Source of the DNA: an uncultured Bacteroidales bacterium
Lineage (GTDB): Bacteria; Bacteroidota; Bacteroidia; Bacteroidales; Paludibacteraceae
Assembly: GCA_902780495.1 (NCBI GenBank)
Contig: CACZFM010000019.1
Span: forward strand, 19,386-83,385
Length of the DNA stretch: 64,000 nt
Direction of reading: 5' to 3'
In this document: positions 50,916-60,279 of the stretch, one piece after another
Layout: each line of letters opens with the position of its first letter
Numbering within the stretch: the stretch's first letter is position 1
Notes under the pieces: model-generated
The model's database searches: none
What the model was told of the DNA's origin: nothing
The model's input: the letters and a program-made list of their open reading frames with translations, nothing else
Program-made: the position numbers and the translations under genes

Positions 50916-51356
50916 ATGTCAGAAGCAAAATACGAAAGCAAAGTCAGTTCCATTCCTTGCGATGCCCGTACGGTTTATCAATCGCTCGGAAATCTGGAAA
51001 ACCTGAACCGCGTGCGCGATTTCATTCCGCAAGACAAAGTGCAAGAACTGGAAATTGCCTCCGACTCCATCCGTATGAAAGTGGATGGTTTGGGACAGAA
51101 AATCACCATCCGCATCGTGGATAGAGAAGAAAACAAAATGCTTAAATTCGGATTGGACAATATCCCCATGCAGGCAAACTTCTGGATACAACTGGTGGAA
51201 GTGAACCCGACCGACACACGTATCCGGCTGACACTTCATGCCGACATACCCTTTATGTTCAAGATGATGCTGGACAAGAAAATCCAGACAGGTCTGGACC
51301 AAGCCTCCGAAATGCTGGCGAAGTTCCCGTATCAGCTTTGGGCACAAAACAGCTAA
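50916..51356 (+). CDS. SRPBCC (START-like) family protein
   Basis: 146 residues with the polyketide-cyclase/SRPBCC pattern: YESKVSSIPCDARTVYQSLG at the start, a central sheet and a long C-terminal helix (DKKIQTGLDQASEMLAKFPY). The fold makes a deep ligand pocket, but the ligand is unknown. It sits between the lipoprotein and psd genes. Confidence 0.8.
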   Translation: MSEAKYESKVSSIPCDARTVYQSLGNLENLNRVRDFIPQDKVQELEIASDSIRMKVDGLGQKITIRIVDREENKMLKFGLDNIPMQANFWIQLVEVNPTDTRIRLTLHADIPFMFKMMLDKKIQTGLDQASEMLAKFPYQLWAQNS

Positions 51357-51387
51357 CTGAATTACCCACCCTAAAATCTCCCGATAT

Positions 51388-52089
51388 ATGCGTGCAAGAA
51401 TACACCGCGAAGGCCGAAACGCCATCATTGGCATAGTCTTACTGCTTTTCCTTATCAATGTGCCGGTATTTATTATGTTCGGCTATCACTGGATATTTGC
51501 CGTCACTCTCGTCCTGATGGCCACCCTTCTGGTGTTTGTGACCTACTTTTTCCGCAATCCCGTCCGCGTGATTGAAGTGGATGACCCCGATTTTGTGGTT
51601 GCCCCTGCAGACGGCCGCGTTGTAGTGGTGGAACGAGTACGCGAAGAAGAATATTTCCACGAAGAACGCCTTCAAGTCAGCATCTTCATGTCGCCCTTCA
51701 ATGTTCATGCCAACTGGTATCCGATTGAAGGCAAGGTGATTGTGTCGGAACACCAAAAAGGTCGTCACCGCGGCGCGTGGCTGCCCAAATCTTCCACAGA
51801 AAACGAACGTAGCCTCGTGGTGATTGAAACAGAAAGCAATGTGCGTATCGCTGTCCGCCAAGTGGCAGGAGCCATGGCACGACGCATTGTCACCTATGCC
51901 AAAGCTGGAGGAAAAGCTCTCCGTAATTCACATCTGGGATTTATCAAACTCGGCTCACGCGTAGACCTCTATCTTCCGTTAAACACAGAAATGTTTGTAG
52001 AAGTGGGTGATGCCGTACGCGGGAATGAGACAATACTCGGCCGCATCAATGCCCCCGAAGAGGTAAGTTTCGATACTCAAAATCAATGA
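51388..52089 (+). CDS. psd: Phosphatidylserine decarboxylase proenzyme
   Basis: 233 residues, the short form. Two membrane helices (about 14-55), then VVAPADGRVVVVERV and IFMSPFNVHANWYPI. The self-cleavage site is Gly-Ser in LGFIKLGSRVDLYLP (about 192), where Ser becomes the pyruvoyl group. It makes phosphatidylethanolamine. The stop overlaps the deoC start (ATGA). Confidence 0.94.
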   Translation: MRARIHREGRNAIIGIVLLLFLINVPVFIMFGYHWIFAVTLVLMATLLVFVTYFFRNPVRVIEVDDPDFVVAPADGRVVVVERVREEEYFHEERLQVSIFMSPFNVHANWYPIEGKVIVSEHQKGRHRGAWLPKSSTENERSLVVIETESNVRIAVRQVAGAMARRIVTYAKAGGKALRNSHLGFIKLGSRVDLYLPLNTEMFVEVGDAVRGNETILGRINAPEEVSFDTQNQ

Positions 52090-52970
52090 ATATGAACAAA
52101 ATAGAAGAATTGTTTGCTTGCTATCCGTTTACAATGAGCGATGAGCAAGTCAAGAGTGCTGTTGCAGAAATGATGGCAGTTCATTTTGCCGAGAACAACA
52201 ACAAAGATGTTTGGGCACAGTGCCTCAATCAGATAGACCTTACAACGCTTAATGGTGATGACACCGAAGCCAAGGTTATCAAAATGGCAACCGCCGTTAA
52301 CTATTTCTCCCATCACTTCCCCACCCTAAAGAATGTGGCAGCCATTTGCGTTTATCCCGCATTGGTGGAGACAGTACGAACCCATCTGACCGAGCCTATC
52401 GGCATAGCAGCTTGCTGTGCAGGTTTCCCCGCCAGCCAGACATTCCCTGAAATCAAAGTTGCCGAATCCGCAATGGCTGTAAAAGCCGGTGCAACGGAAG
52501 TAGATATCGTCATCTCTGTAGGCAAATTCCTGGAAGGCAAATATCAAGAGGTTTGCGATGAGATTTCAGAAATAAAAGCCGCCATCGGTAATGCTCATCT
52601 GAAAGTAATCCTTGAAACCGGAGCGTTGAAGACGGCCGAAAACATTTGGAAAGCATCTATCTTGGCGATGGCAGCAGGTGCCGACTTTATCAAAACATCT
52701 ACCGGTAAGATTGCCGTAAATGCAACACCGGAAGCAAGTTATATCATGTGTTCCGCCATCAAAGCATGGAACGAAAAAACCGGTAACAAAGTCAGTTTCA
52801 AACCGGCGGGAGGTGTATCCACTACCGATGAGGCAGTACAACACTACACAATCGTGAAAGAAATACTGGGTCAAGAGTGGCTGAATAACAATAATTTCCG
52901 TTTCGGAGCAAGCCGTTTGGCCAATAACCTACTGACATCCATTCTGGGCACGGAAACCAAATACTTCTAA
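52086..52970 (+). CDS. deoC: Deoxyribose-phosphate aldolase
   Basis: 294 residues, longer than the 220-260 of most DeoC. Active-site parts: GATEVDIVISVGKFLEGK (about 137), LKVILETGAL (about 173) and FIKTSTGKIAVNATPE (Schiff-base Lys, about 203), then PAGGVSTTDEAVQ. It cleaves deoxyribose-5-phosphate to glyceraldehyde-3-phosphate and acetaldehyde. The link to psd is positional only. Confidence 0.93.
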   Translation: MNMNKIEELFACYPFTMSDEQVKSAVAEMMAVHFAENNNKDVWAQCLNQIDLTTLNGDDTEAKVIKMATAVNYFSHHFPTLKNVAAICVYPALVETVRTHLTEPIGIAACCAGFPASQTFPEIKVAESAMAVKAGATEVDIVISVGKFLEGKYQEVCDEISEIKAAIGNAHLKVILETGALKTAENIWKASILAMAAGADFIKTSTGKIAVNATPEASYIMCSAIKAWNEKTGNKVSFKPAGGVSTTDEAVQHYTIVKEILGQEWLNNNNFRFGASRLANNLLTSILGTETKYF

Positions 52971-52974
52971 TATA

Positions 52975-55203
52975 ATGAACAAAGTTATAGCAAAGAACTT
53001 CTTCTCGGAGAATGTTGTACAACTGGTGGTAGAAGCTCCGGAGATAGCGCGTGCACGCCGTGCCGGTCATTTTGTGATTGTCCGTGTGGATGCTAATTCT
53101 GAACGCATGCCGCTCACCATTTCGGAAGCCGACACGGAACGTGGAACTATCACGTTGGTTGTACAGCGGGTGGGCGTAAGTTCAGCTAAACTTTGTGCAC
53201 TGAATGCGGGCGATACGATTGCTGACCTCGTCGGTCCTCTCGGTCGTGCCACGCATATTGACAAATTCGGCACCGTTGTATGTGCCTGCGGAGGAGTAGG
53301 TGCTGCTCCCATGTTACCAATAGCGCAAGCCTTAAAAGCTGCCGGCAATCGTGTTATTACCGTACTTGCCGCCCGCAACAAGGATCTGATTATCCTACGC
53401 GACCAGTTGGCCGCCACCTCCGATGAATTGATTGTCATGACCGATGACGGTTCCATGGGGCAACAAGGCGTTGTCACCGTAGGCGTAGAACAAGTAATCA
53501 ATCGTGAAAAGGTGGACCGTTGCATCACTATCGGTCCTGCCATCATGATGAAGTTTGTGGCACTTACCACACAGAAATATAATATCTACACCGAAGCCTC
53601 GCTTAACACCATTATGGTGGACGGTACCGGCATGTGCGGAGCCTGCCGCGTGACAGTGGGAGGCAAGACACGCTTTGTTTGCGTGGACGGACCGGAATTT
53701 AATGCCCATGAGGTGGATTGGGACCAAATGCTGACACGCTTGCGCAGTTACAAGCCCGAAGAAGCCGCAGCATACGAGCAATATATGCAATCTGTCCGAC
53801 CGATGACTGCCAAAGAACGTGCAGCACTTCCGCGCGTCAAGATGCCGGAATTGGCACCGGAGATACGCGCCCATTCGTTGCGTCAGGAAGTCAACCAGGG
53901 ACTTTCTCTGCAACAGGCTATAACAGAAGCTCATCGATGCCTCAATTGCAAGAAACCGACCTGCGTGGATGCATGTCCCGTAAACATTAACATCCCCGGC
54001 TTTATCCACCGCTTGGAACAAGGCGATATTATGGGTGCTTCCGATATCATTCGCGAATCCAGTTCATTGCCTGCCGTCTGCGGTCGTGTTTGCCCACAGG
54101 AGAAACAATGCGAGTCACAGTGTATTCACCTCAAGATGGGACATGAAGCTGTGGCTATCGGCTATTTGGAACGCTTTGTGGCCGATCATTCTGCTGGAGC
54201 GGAGCAAACCGGCAATGGTAATAAACTTGCCACCCGTGTCGCCGTAGTAGGTTCAGGCCCATCCGGGCTCAGTTGTGCCGGTGATTTGGCCAAGATGGGC
54301 TATCAAGTCACCGTGTTTGAGGCACTTCATGAGATTGGTGGTGTACTAAAATACGGTATCCCCGAATTCCGTCTCCCCAACCACATTGTGGACATGGAGA
54401 TTGCCGCATTGCAAAAATTAGGGGTAGAGTTCCGCAAAGATACCATTATCGGCAAGACGCTAACAATTGACGATCTTAAGGAACAGGGCTATAAGGCAGT
54501 CTTTGTGGGTTCCGGTGCCGGTCTTCCGCGCTTTATGGATATTCCCGGAGAGAACTTGAATGGCGTTCTATCCAGCAACGAATACCTTACCCGCGTCAAT
54601 TTGATGGACGCCTCTGCCACCTCATCCGATACTCCTTTACTGTATGGTAAAAAAGTGGCCGTAATAGGAGGAGGTAATACAGCTATGGATGCTGTCCGCA
54701 CAGCTAAGCGGCTCGGTGCAGAACGGGCAATGATAGTGTATCGACGCTCCGAAGAAGAAATGCCCGCTCGTGTAGAGGAAGTAAGACATGCCAAGGATGA
54801 AGGCGTAGAATTTTTAACGTTGCACAATCCTATTGAATATCGCGCTAATGAGAATGGCAGAGTCTGCCAAGCCGTCCTGCAAGTAATGAAATTGGGAGAG
54901 CCTGATGCATCCGGGCGTCGCAGTCCGATACCTGTGGAAGGGGAAACACTAACGTTAGATGTAGATTTAGTGATTGTCGCAGTCGGAGTGTCCCCCAATC
55001 CGCTGATTCCTTCTTCAGTGGACGGATTGGAAGTTACTCGCAAAGGGACAATAGCCGTAAACGAGGAATCACTTCAATCCACTCTACCTATCCTCTTTGC
55101 CGGAGGTGATATTGTCCGCGGAGGAGCCACTGTCATTTTAGCCATGTCAGACGGGCGACGTGCCGCAAAAGGAATTCATGAATTCTTAAGTAATCAAAAA
55201 TAA
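52975..55203 (+). CDS. Fused NfnB/DHODH-like FAD-NAD(P) subunit and GltD-like oxidoreductase
   Basis: 742 residues. Residues 1-275 are a ferredoxin-reductase-type domain like PyrK, SudB or NfnA, with MCGACRVTVGG binding [2Fe-2S] near 220. Residues 290-742 are a glutamate-synthase small-subunit type flavoprotein with a cysteine-rich iron-sulfur N-part (CLNCKKPTCVDACPVNINIP, CGRVCPQEKQCESQC), GSGPSGLSCAGDLAKMG (FAD) and VIGGGNTAMDAVRTAKRLG (NADPH). In Bacteroidota the fusion is common. The likely role is electron bifurcation between NADH, NADPH and ferredoxin. Confidence 0.9.
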   Translation: MNKVIAKNFFSENVVQLVVEAPEIARARRAGHFVIVRVDANSERMPLTISEADTERGTITLVVQRVGVSSAKLCALNAGDTIADLVGPLGRATHIDKFGTVVCACGGVGAAPMLPIAQALKAAGNRVITVLAARNKDLIILRDQLAATSDELIVMTDDGSMGQQGVVTVGVEQVINREKVDRCITIGPAIMMKFVALTTQKYNIYTEASLNTIMVDGTGMCGACRVTVGGKTRFVCVDGPEFNAHEVDWDQMLTRLRSYKPEEAAAYEQYMQSVRPMTAKERAALPRVKMPELAPEIRAHSLRQEVNQGLSLQQAITEAHRCLNCKKPTCVDACPVNINIPGFIHRLEQGDIMGASDIIRESSSLPAVCGRVCPQEKQCESQCIHLKMGHEAVAIGYLERFVADHSAGAEQTGNGNKLATRVAVVGSGPSGLSCAGDLAKMGYQVTVFEALHEIGGVLKYGIPEFRLPNHIVDMEIAALQKLGVEFRKDTIIGKTLTIDDLKEQGYKAVFVGSGAGLPRFMDIPGENLNGVLSSNEYLTRVNLMDASATSSDTPLLYGKKVAVIGGGNTAMDAVRTAKRLGAERAMIVYRRSEEEMPARVEEVRHAKDEGVEFLTLHNPIEYRANENGRVCQAVLQVMKLGEPDASGRRSPIPVEGETLTLDVDLVIVAVGVSPNPLIPSSVDGLEVTRKGTIAVNEESLQSTLPILFAGGDIVRGGATVILAMSDGRRAAKGIHEFLSNQK

Positions 55204-55214
55204 TCACTTACTAT

Positions 55215-55541
55215 ATGTCGAAAGAATTATATTTGTTTTTTGCAGCTGAGATTTTTCTCAATGTATTGACTTTTATTCTTTTCTATGTTGACCAACAGGC
55301 ACACCGCCGCCATCCCCATCATCCGCACGGTGTACCTAGTCATATCTTATTGACACTGGCAGTGTTGGGGGGAAGTTTGGGAGAACTATTGGGAATTATC
55401 TTTCTGCACCACAAACGCCACCATAAAGAGTTTACTATAACCCTTCCTATTCTCTTTGTGGTACAAGTAATTATTATCGTTACCTATTTGATGGGTTATT
55501 TCTCGGATGTGGTAACTTCCGACGGATTAGTACCCGCATAA
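55215..55541 (+). CDS. DUF1294-family membrane protein
   Basis: 108 residues with three membrane helices. The family phrase is FYVDQQAHRRHPHHPHGVPS and LLTLAVLGGSLGELLGIIFL, followed by a His/Lys-rich FLHHKRHHKEF. Function unknown. It starts 11 bp after the Nfn-like gene and its end overlaps the convergent phoH gene by 46 bp. Confidence 0.85.
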   Translation: MSKELYLFFAAEIFLNVLTFILFYVDQQAHRRHPHHPHGVPSHILLTLAVLGGSLGELLGIIFLHHKRHHKEFTITLPILFVVQVIIIVTYLMGYFSDVVTSDGLVPA

Positions 55542-56455
55542 GCATTGACGATACGACTCACCAACGGATGTCGAACAATGTCCTGTCTGGTGAAGGCTAT
55601 ATTGGCTATGCCCTTGATATTGCTTAGGCGATCAAGGGCATCTTTCAACCCTGATTTTTGACTGGAAGGAAGGTCGATTTGCGTCAAATCGCCCGTTATA
55701 ATCATCTTACTATGCACACCCATGCGGGTCATAAACATCTTAATTTGCGGGATAGTAGTATTTTGCGCTTCATCCAATATCACCACAGCATCAGCCAAAG
55801 TGCGGCCACGCATAAAGGCCAACGGAGCTATCTGTATCACACCGCGCTCCATATACTCTGCCAACTTCTGCGGAGGTAGCATATCCTGCAATGCATCGTA
55901 CAACGGTTGCAAATAAGGATCAATCTTTTCCTTCATGTCTCCTGGTAAGAAACCTAATTTTTCACCTGCCTCCACTGCCGGACGACTAAGGATAATGCGC
56001 TTTACTTCCCTGTTTTTCAGGGCACGAACGGCTAACGCTATCGCCGTATAAGTTTTGCCGCTACCCGCAGGGCCTGTAGCAAACAACAAATCGTTCTCTT
56101 CATACGCATCCACCAAACGTTGCTGATTCTCGCTCCGTGCAACAATCGCTCGTCCGTTCACGCCATGCAGAATAAGATTGTCTTGAACACTTTCTTCCGT
56201 CTTTTCTCCATGCAGAAGACTGAGGATGTGTTTTTCTGTGAGCATTCCTGTCCTCACACAGAAATCCTCACAGAGTTTGAGTCCATTGGCAAAACGAATG
56301 ATCTCCTTTTCCGAACCACTCGCTTTGAGATGATAACCGCGTGCCACAATACGGACAGCGGGAAATTGGTTCTTCAGGCACTGGATATTCTGATTATTTA
56401 CGCCATAGAAAGTGGCAGTATCCAAAGCTTCGTTCAATTCAAATAAGTTCTCCAT
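55496..56455 (-). CDS. phoH: PhoH-family ATPase
   Basis: 319 residues. Walker A FATGPAGSGKTYTAIALA (about 128), RPAVEAGEKLGFLPGDMKEK (about 163) and Walker B AVVILDEAQNTT (about 222) are intact. N-terminal residues 1-100 have the KH-like region of PhoH-like proteins. Usually linked to ribosome and RNA metabolism together with ybeY, though here ybeY is 50 kb away. It overlaps the upstream HsdR-N-like gene by 17 bp. Confidence 0.93.
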   Translation of the reverse strand: MENLFELNEALDTATFYGVNNQNIQCLKNQFPAVRIVARGYHLKASGSEKEIIRFANGLKLCEDFCVRTGMLTEKHILSLLHGEKTEESVQDNLILHGVNGRAIVARSENQQRLVDAYEENDLLFATGPAGSGKTYTAIALAVRALKNREVKRIILSRPAVEAGEKLGFLPGDMKEKIDPYLQPLYDALQDMLPPQKLAEYMERGVIQIAPLAFMRGRTLADAVVILDEAQNTTIPQIKMFMTRMGVHSKMIITGDLTQIDLPSSQKSGLKDALDRLSNIKGIANIAFTRQDIVRHPLVSRIVNAYAGTNPSEVTTSEK

Positions 56456-56843
56456 AATCCGGTATGTGTGTCAAAAATCCGATTTGTTTATCATCTACCT
56501 TTGCCACTACTGATTGCCTTCCATTGTGCAATAATAGATAGGGCACCCCCACTTGGCGGTTATATACTGCAGCTTGATCCAAGGTCTTTTGGGTAAGCGG
56601 CACATTCTCTTGCTTGAACTCAATCAGCATGAGAGGATGTAACATCTTATCATAAACAATAGCATCTGCCCGCTTATTCTCCAGCGCTACTTCCACGGCA
56701 ATCAGTCCCGAAGGATACGCATGTTCCTCCACAAGACGATGGAGGAACAATTGCCGCACATACTCTTCGGGGGTCAGCCGAACATAACGCTTACGCCATT
56801 CGCAGAGCACGTAATCTTTGTGATTTCGTTGGATAATCTTCAC
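56439..56843 (-). CDS. HsdR N-terminal-like PD-(D/E)XK protein
   Basis: 134 residues. It matches the N-terminal nuclease domain of type I restriction HsdR as a free-standing protein: TPEEYVRQLFLHRLVEE, then VALENKRADAIVYD (Asp) and LMLIEFKQEN (E-x-K). It has no helicase domain and no HsdM/HsdS neighbours, so it is not a restriction system. It is found in this core position (glnS-HsdR_N-phoH) and overlaps glnS by 4 bp. Confidence 0.85.
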   Translation of the reverse strand: MKIIQRNHKDYVLCEWRKRYVRLTPEEYVRQLFLHRLVEEHAYPSGLIAVEVALENKRADAIVYDKMLHPLMLIEFKQENVPLTQKTLDQAAVYNRQVGVPYLLLHNGRQSVVAKVDDKQIGFLTHIPDYGELI

Positions 56844-58534
56844 TTCTGCCAGTTGTCTTTCAGCGAAGCCGTACGGTTGAGGACCAGCTTCTCTTCTGTA
56901 GTATCCGGGTCAACAACAAAGTAGCCTTGCTTCAACAATTGATAGTGGTTACATTGTGCAATACCGTTCACCACTTCAGGCTTGTGCATCTCTTTGCGCA
57001 GTGCACCCTCCAGTTTACAAGTCTGCACATGCAAACTATCCGGATTCAACAAGTCACGGAAATCTCCCTCTTCCGCACTCGGATTCTCCACAGCAAACAA
57101 ACGGTCGTACAAGCGTACCTCTGCCTCGATACAACTGCCACATTCCACCCAATTGATGGTAGATTTAGTCTTTCTGTTACCGCCTTCCGTGCCGGATTTG
57201 GAATCAGGATCGTAGGTGGCATAGACTGTGGTGATATTTCCTTCGGCATCTTTTTCACAGCCGGTGGCCTGAATGATATATGCATTTTTCAAGCGCACTT
57301 CGCGGCCGCCGGGGCTGAGACGGAAGAAATTCTTGTCGGCATTCTCCATAAAATCGCCACGTTCGATGTACAATTCGCGTGCCAAGGTCATTTCACGTGT
57401 GCCCAGTTCTTCATGTCCATCGATGTTATACGCAACAATCGTTTCACTTTGGTTTTCCGGATAATTGGTAAGTACCAATTTGACGGGGTCGAAGATTGCA
57501 CATACACGCGGTGCCGTTTCTTTAAGGTTTTCACGGATGGTATGCTCCAATAATCCCAAATCAATCATACCTTCCACTTTCGTGTAGCCAATCTTGTTGA
57601 TAAACTCACGGATAGCCTCTGCCGTGTACCCGCGGCGCCGTAAACCGCAAACAGTCGGCATACGGGGATCGTCCCATCCTGCCACCAATCCCTCTTTCAC
57701 CAGTTGCAGCATTTTCCGCTTTGACATCACAGTGTATGTAATATTCAATCGGTTGAACTCATATTGATGGGGACGGTAATCTGAATCGGCAAATTGGTCA
57801 ATAAAATAGTCATACAGCGGACGGTGAACCACAAACTCCAATGTACAAATAGAATGGGTGACACCTTCGAAGTAATCACTCTGACCATGTGCGAAGTCAT
57901 ACATTGGATACACATTCCACCTGCGTCCTGTACGATGGTGAGGATGTGTGGTGATGATGCGGTACATAATCGGGTCGCGGAAATGCATGTTCGGGTTCGC
58001 CATATCTATCTTGGCACGCAACACCATTTTTCCATCTTCAATCTCGCCATTCTGCATTGCCTGGAAAAGGCGCAAATTTTCCTCTACAGGACGATCGCGA
58101 TAGGGAGAGGCTATGCCCGGTTCCGTGGGTGTACCTTTCTGGCGGGCTATTTCCTCCGCACTCTGTTCATCCACATACGCTTTACCTTCTTTAATAAAAC
58201 GGATGGCAAGATCATAGAGTTTGTCAAAATAGTCACTTGCATAGAACACCTTCCCCCATTGGAAACCCAACCACTGAATATCCTGCTGTATGGAATCCAC
58301 ATATTCGGTATCTTCTTTCACCGGATTGGTGTCGTCAAAGCGTAAGTTACATACTCCGCCAAATTTTTCCGCAATTCCGAAATCCATACAAATAGCCTTC
58401 ACATGGCCTATATGCAAATAGCCATTCGGTTCAGGCGGGAAACGTGTCTGTATACGTCCGCCATTCTTACCTTCCTGCAGGTCTTTCTCTACGATTTGCT
58501 CAATGAAGTTGAGGTTCTTTTCGTCTTCCATCAT
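56840..58534 (-). CDS. glnS: Glutaminyl-tRNA synthetase
   Basis: 564 residues. HIGH motif in PPEPNGYLHIGHVKAI (about 33) and KMSKS-type motif VMSKRKML (about 266), with the GlnRS anticodon-binding domains after 340. Presence of GlnRS means Gln-tRNA is charged directly. Located 26 bp downstream of lpxA. Confidence 0.96.
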   Translation of the reverse strand: MMEDEKNLNFIEQIVEKDLQEGKNGGRIQTRFPPEPNGYLHIGHVKAICMDFGIAEKFGGVCNLRFDDTNPVKEDTEYVDSIQQDIQWLGFQWGKVFYASDYFDKLYDLAIRFIKEGKAYVDEQSAEEIARQKGTPTEPGIASPYRDRPVEENLRLFQAMQNGEIEDGKMVLRAKIDMANPNMHFRDPIMYRIITTHPHHRTGRRWNVYPMYDFAHGQSDYFEGVTHSICTLEFVVHRPLYDYFIDQFADSDYRPHQYEFNRLNITYTVMSKRKMLQLVKEGLVAGWDDPRMPTVCGLRRRGYTAEAIREFINKIGYTKVEGMIDLGLLEHTIRENLKETAPRVCAIFDPVKLVLTNYPENQSETIVAYNIDGHEELGTREMTLARELYIERGDFMENADKNFFRLSPGGREVRLKNAYIIQATGCEKDAEGNITTVYATYDPDSKSGTEGGNRKTKSTINWVECGSCIEAEVRLYDRLFAVENPSAEEGDFRDLLNPDSLHVQTCKLEGALRKEMHKPEVVNGIAQCNHYQLLKQGYFVVDPDTTEEKLVLNRTASLKDNWQK

Positions 58535-58560
58535 TATTCCTCTGTATTTGTCAGTTGTTT

Positions 58561-59334
58561 TTATATTCCTTTGATTACTCCGCGTGGCGAACTCTTAATA
58601 AAGTCCACAATCAAGTCCCTCTCCACGCTTTGCGGCATTTCCGTCATCACTTTTTCCAATGCCTGCGAGATGTTCAGCTTGGATACAAAAATGGTTCGAT
58701 ATGCCTGCTGAATGGCTTCCACCTGCTCTTTTGTGAACCCGCGTCGGCCGAGTCCGACACTATTGATGCCACAAAATTGAATCGGGTCACGTGCTGCCAG
58801 CACATAGGGAGGAACATCCTTATTGACATGCGAGCCACCCTGAATCATCACATGTGCACCGATATGCGAGAACTGGTGTACCAGTGTACCACCGCCAAGA
58901 ATGGCCCAATCTTCCACCACCACTTCGCCAGCCAGTTGCGTAGCATTGGACATGATCACATGGTCTTTCACTTCCACATCATGAGCCACATGGCAATACG
59001 CCATTATCAAACAGTTGTTGCCTACCACAGTCTTTCCTTTGCTGGCTGTGCCACGATGGACGGTGGAACATTCGCGGAGCGTAGTGTCATTCCCGATAAA
59101 AGTATAGGTCAACTCGCCCTTGAATTTCAGGTCCTGAGGAATAGCACCTACAACGGCACTGGGAAATATATGACAGCGCTTTCCGATACGGGTGTGTTCG
59201 CAAATAGTGGCATTACCGTCCACAATGGTACCATCGCCAATCTCCACATCCTTTTCCACGATGGCAAATGGCCCAATCTCTACATTTTCCCCGATTTTTG
59301 CTTCGGGATGAACAAATGCTAATGGTGAAATCAT
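58561..59334 (-). CDS. lpxA: UDP-N-acetylglucosamine acyltransferase LpxA
   Basis: 257 residues. Left-handed beta-helix repeats begin ISPLAFVHPEAKIGENVEIG. The catalytic His lies in CLIMAYCHVAHDVEV (about 120), and VGLGRRGFTKEQ (about 195) is the usual LpxA phrase. It adds the first acyl chain in lipid A synthesis. It follows lpxC by 25 bp. Confidence 0.95.
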   Translation of the reverse strand: MISPLAFVHPEAKIGENVEIGPFAIVEKDVEIGDGTIVDGNATICEHTRIGKRCHIFPSAVVGAIPQDLKFKGELTYTFIGNDTTLRECSTVHRGTASKGKTVVGNNCLIMAYCHVAHDVEVKDHVIMSNATQLAGEVVVEDWAILGGGTLVHQFSHIGAHVMIQGGSHVNKDVPPYVLAARDPIQFCGINSVGLGRRGFTKEQVEAIQQAYRTIFVSKLNISQALEKVMTEMPQSVERDLIVDFIKSSPRGVIKGI

Positions 59335-59359
59335 ATCTTGTTTATTGTCTTATTATGGT

Positions 59360-60259
59360 TTATTTCAGTATATTTTTTCGAATCTCTTTGCAGCACCATG
59401 TATTGAATCCGTGCCCCGGTTTTTCGGCTACTATTTTGCCGCGTATACGAACGCCCAGCAAGGCCATATCGCCAATCAAGTCCAGCAATTTATGCCGTGC
59501 CGGTTCGTTGTCATACTTCAACGGACTCATATAGCCCAGTTTGCCGGCATCAATCGGGTCTTGTCCCATCTTCTTGGCCAAACGATTCATGGACCATTGC
59601 CAGATTTTCTTATCGTATATTACCAAGGCATTCTGCAAATCCCCACCCTTGATAAGGCCAAGATGCAATAAATGCTTTATCTCCCGTAAAAAGCAGAAAG
59701 TGCGAGCAGATGCTATCTCCGAAGGATAGGTCTTCAGGTCTTTCAGCGTGGCAACCTGTTGGCCGAGTATGGGTGAACCGTAATCCACAATCACTTCGGC
59801 TTCATATTGTTCGGAAGGCAATATTTTCAAACGACTTCCTTTGCTGTTATGCAACACCACAGGTTCGGTGACCACCCATTCTTTCGCGGGTTCTCCCTGA
59901 TTTTCCAGGCCAACCTGTTCGATGGCTTCCACCCAGGGTTTGGCACTTCCGTCCAAAATAGGCACTTCCGGAGCATCCACTTCCACTTCCGCATTCGTTA
60001 TACCCAAAGCATAGAGAGCAGACATCAGGTGCTCAATGGTGGATATTTTCCACAGGCCGTTCTCCAGAACGGTGCCGCGGGATGTTTTGGTAACCCACTC
60101 CACCAAGGCTTCGCAGGAAGGTTTGCCCGGCAAGTCCACACGGGTCATACGGATACCCGTATGCGCGGCAGCCGGCTTGACGGTGGTATGCACCATTGCA
60201 CCTGTATGCAGGCCTTTTCCGCTGAGGCAGAACGCTTTTTTTAGGGTTTTTTGCTCCAT
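59360..60259 (-). CDS. lpxC: UDP-3-O-acyl-N-acetylglucosamine deacetylase LpxC, not fused to FabZ
   Basis: 299 residues, a complete LpxC: zinc ligand His in STIEHLMSALYALGI (about 73), HKLLDLIGDMALLG (His and Asp ligands, about 238) and catalytic His in KPGHGFNTWCC (about 264). In most Bacteroidota LpxC carries a C-terminal FabZ dehydratase (total about 460 residues). Here the protein stops after KEIRKNILK, and only 25 bp separate it from lpxA. FabZ must be elsewhere or absent. Confidence 0.94.
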   Translation of the reverse strand: MEQKTLKKAFCLSGKGLHTGAMVHTTVKPAAAHTGIRMTRVDLPGKPSCEALVEWVTKTSRGTVLENGLWKISTIEHLMSALYALGITNAEVEVDAPEVPILDGSAKPWVEAIEQVGLENQGEPAKEWVVTEPVVLHNSKGSRLKILPSEQYEAEVIVDYGSPILGQQVATLKDLKTYPSEIASARTFCFLREIKHLLHLGLIKGGDLQNALVIYDKKIWQWSMNRLAKKMGQDPIDAGKLGYMSPLKYDNEPARHKLLDLIGDMALLGVRIRGKIVAEKPGHGFNTWCCKEIRKNILK

Positions 60260-60279
60260 TTTTCGTCGTTTTGCCTTAC

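Noticed and set aside
56439..56843. A type I restriction system
   Set aside because: Only the HsdR N-domain is present; no helicase, HsdM or HsdS lies nearby, and the gene is embedded in a core gene order.
59335..59360. A frameshifted FabZ domain after lpxC
   Set aside because: Only 25 bp separate lpxC and lpxA, too short for any FabZ remnant.
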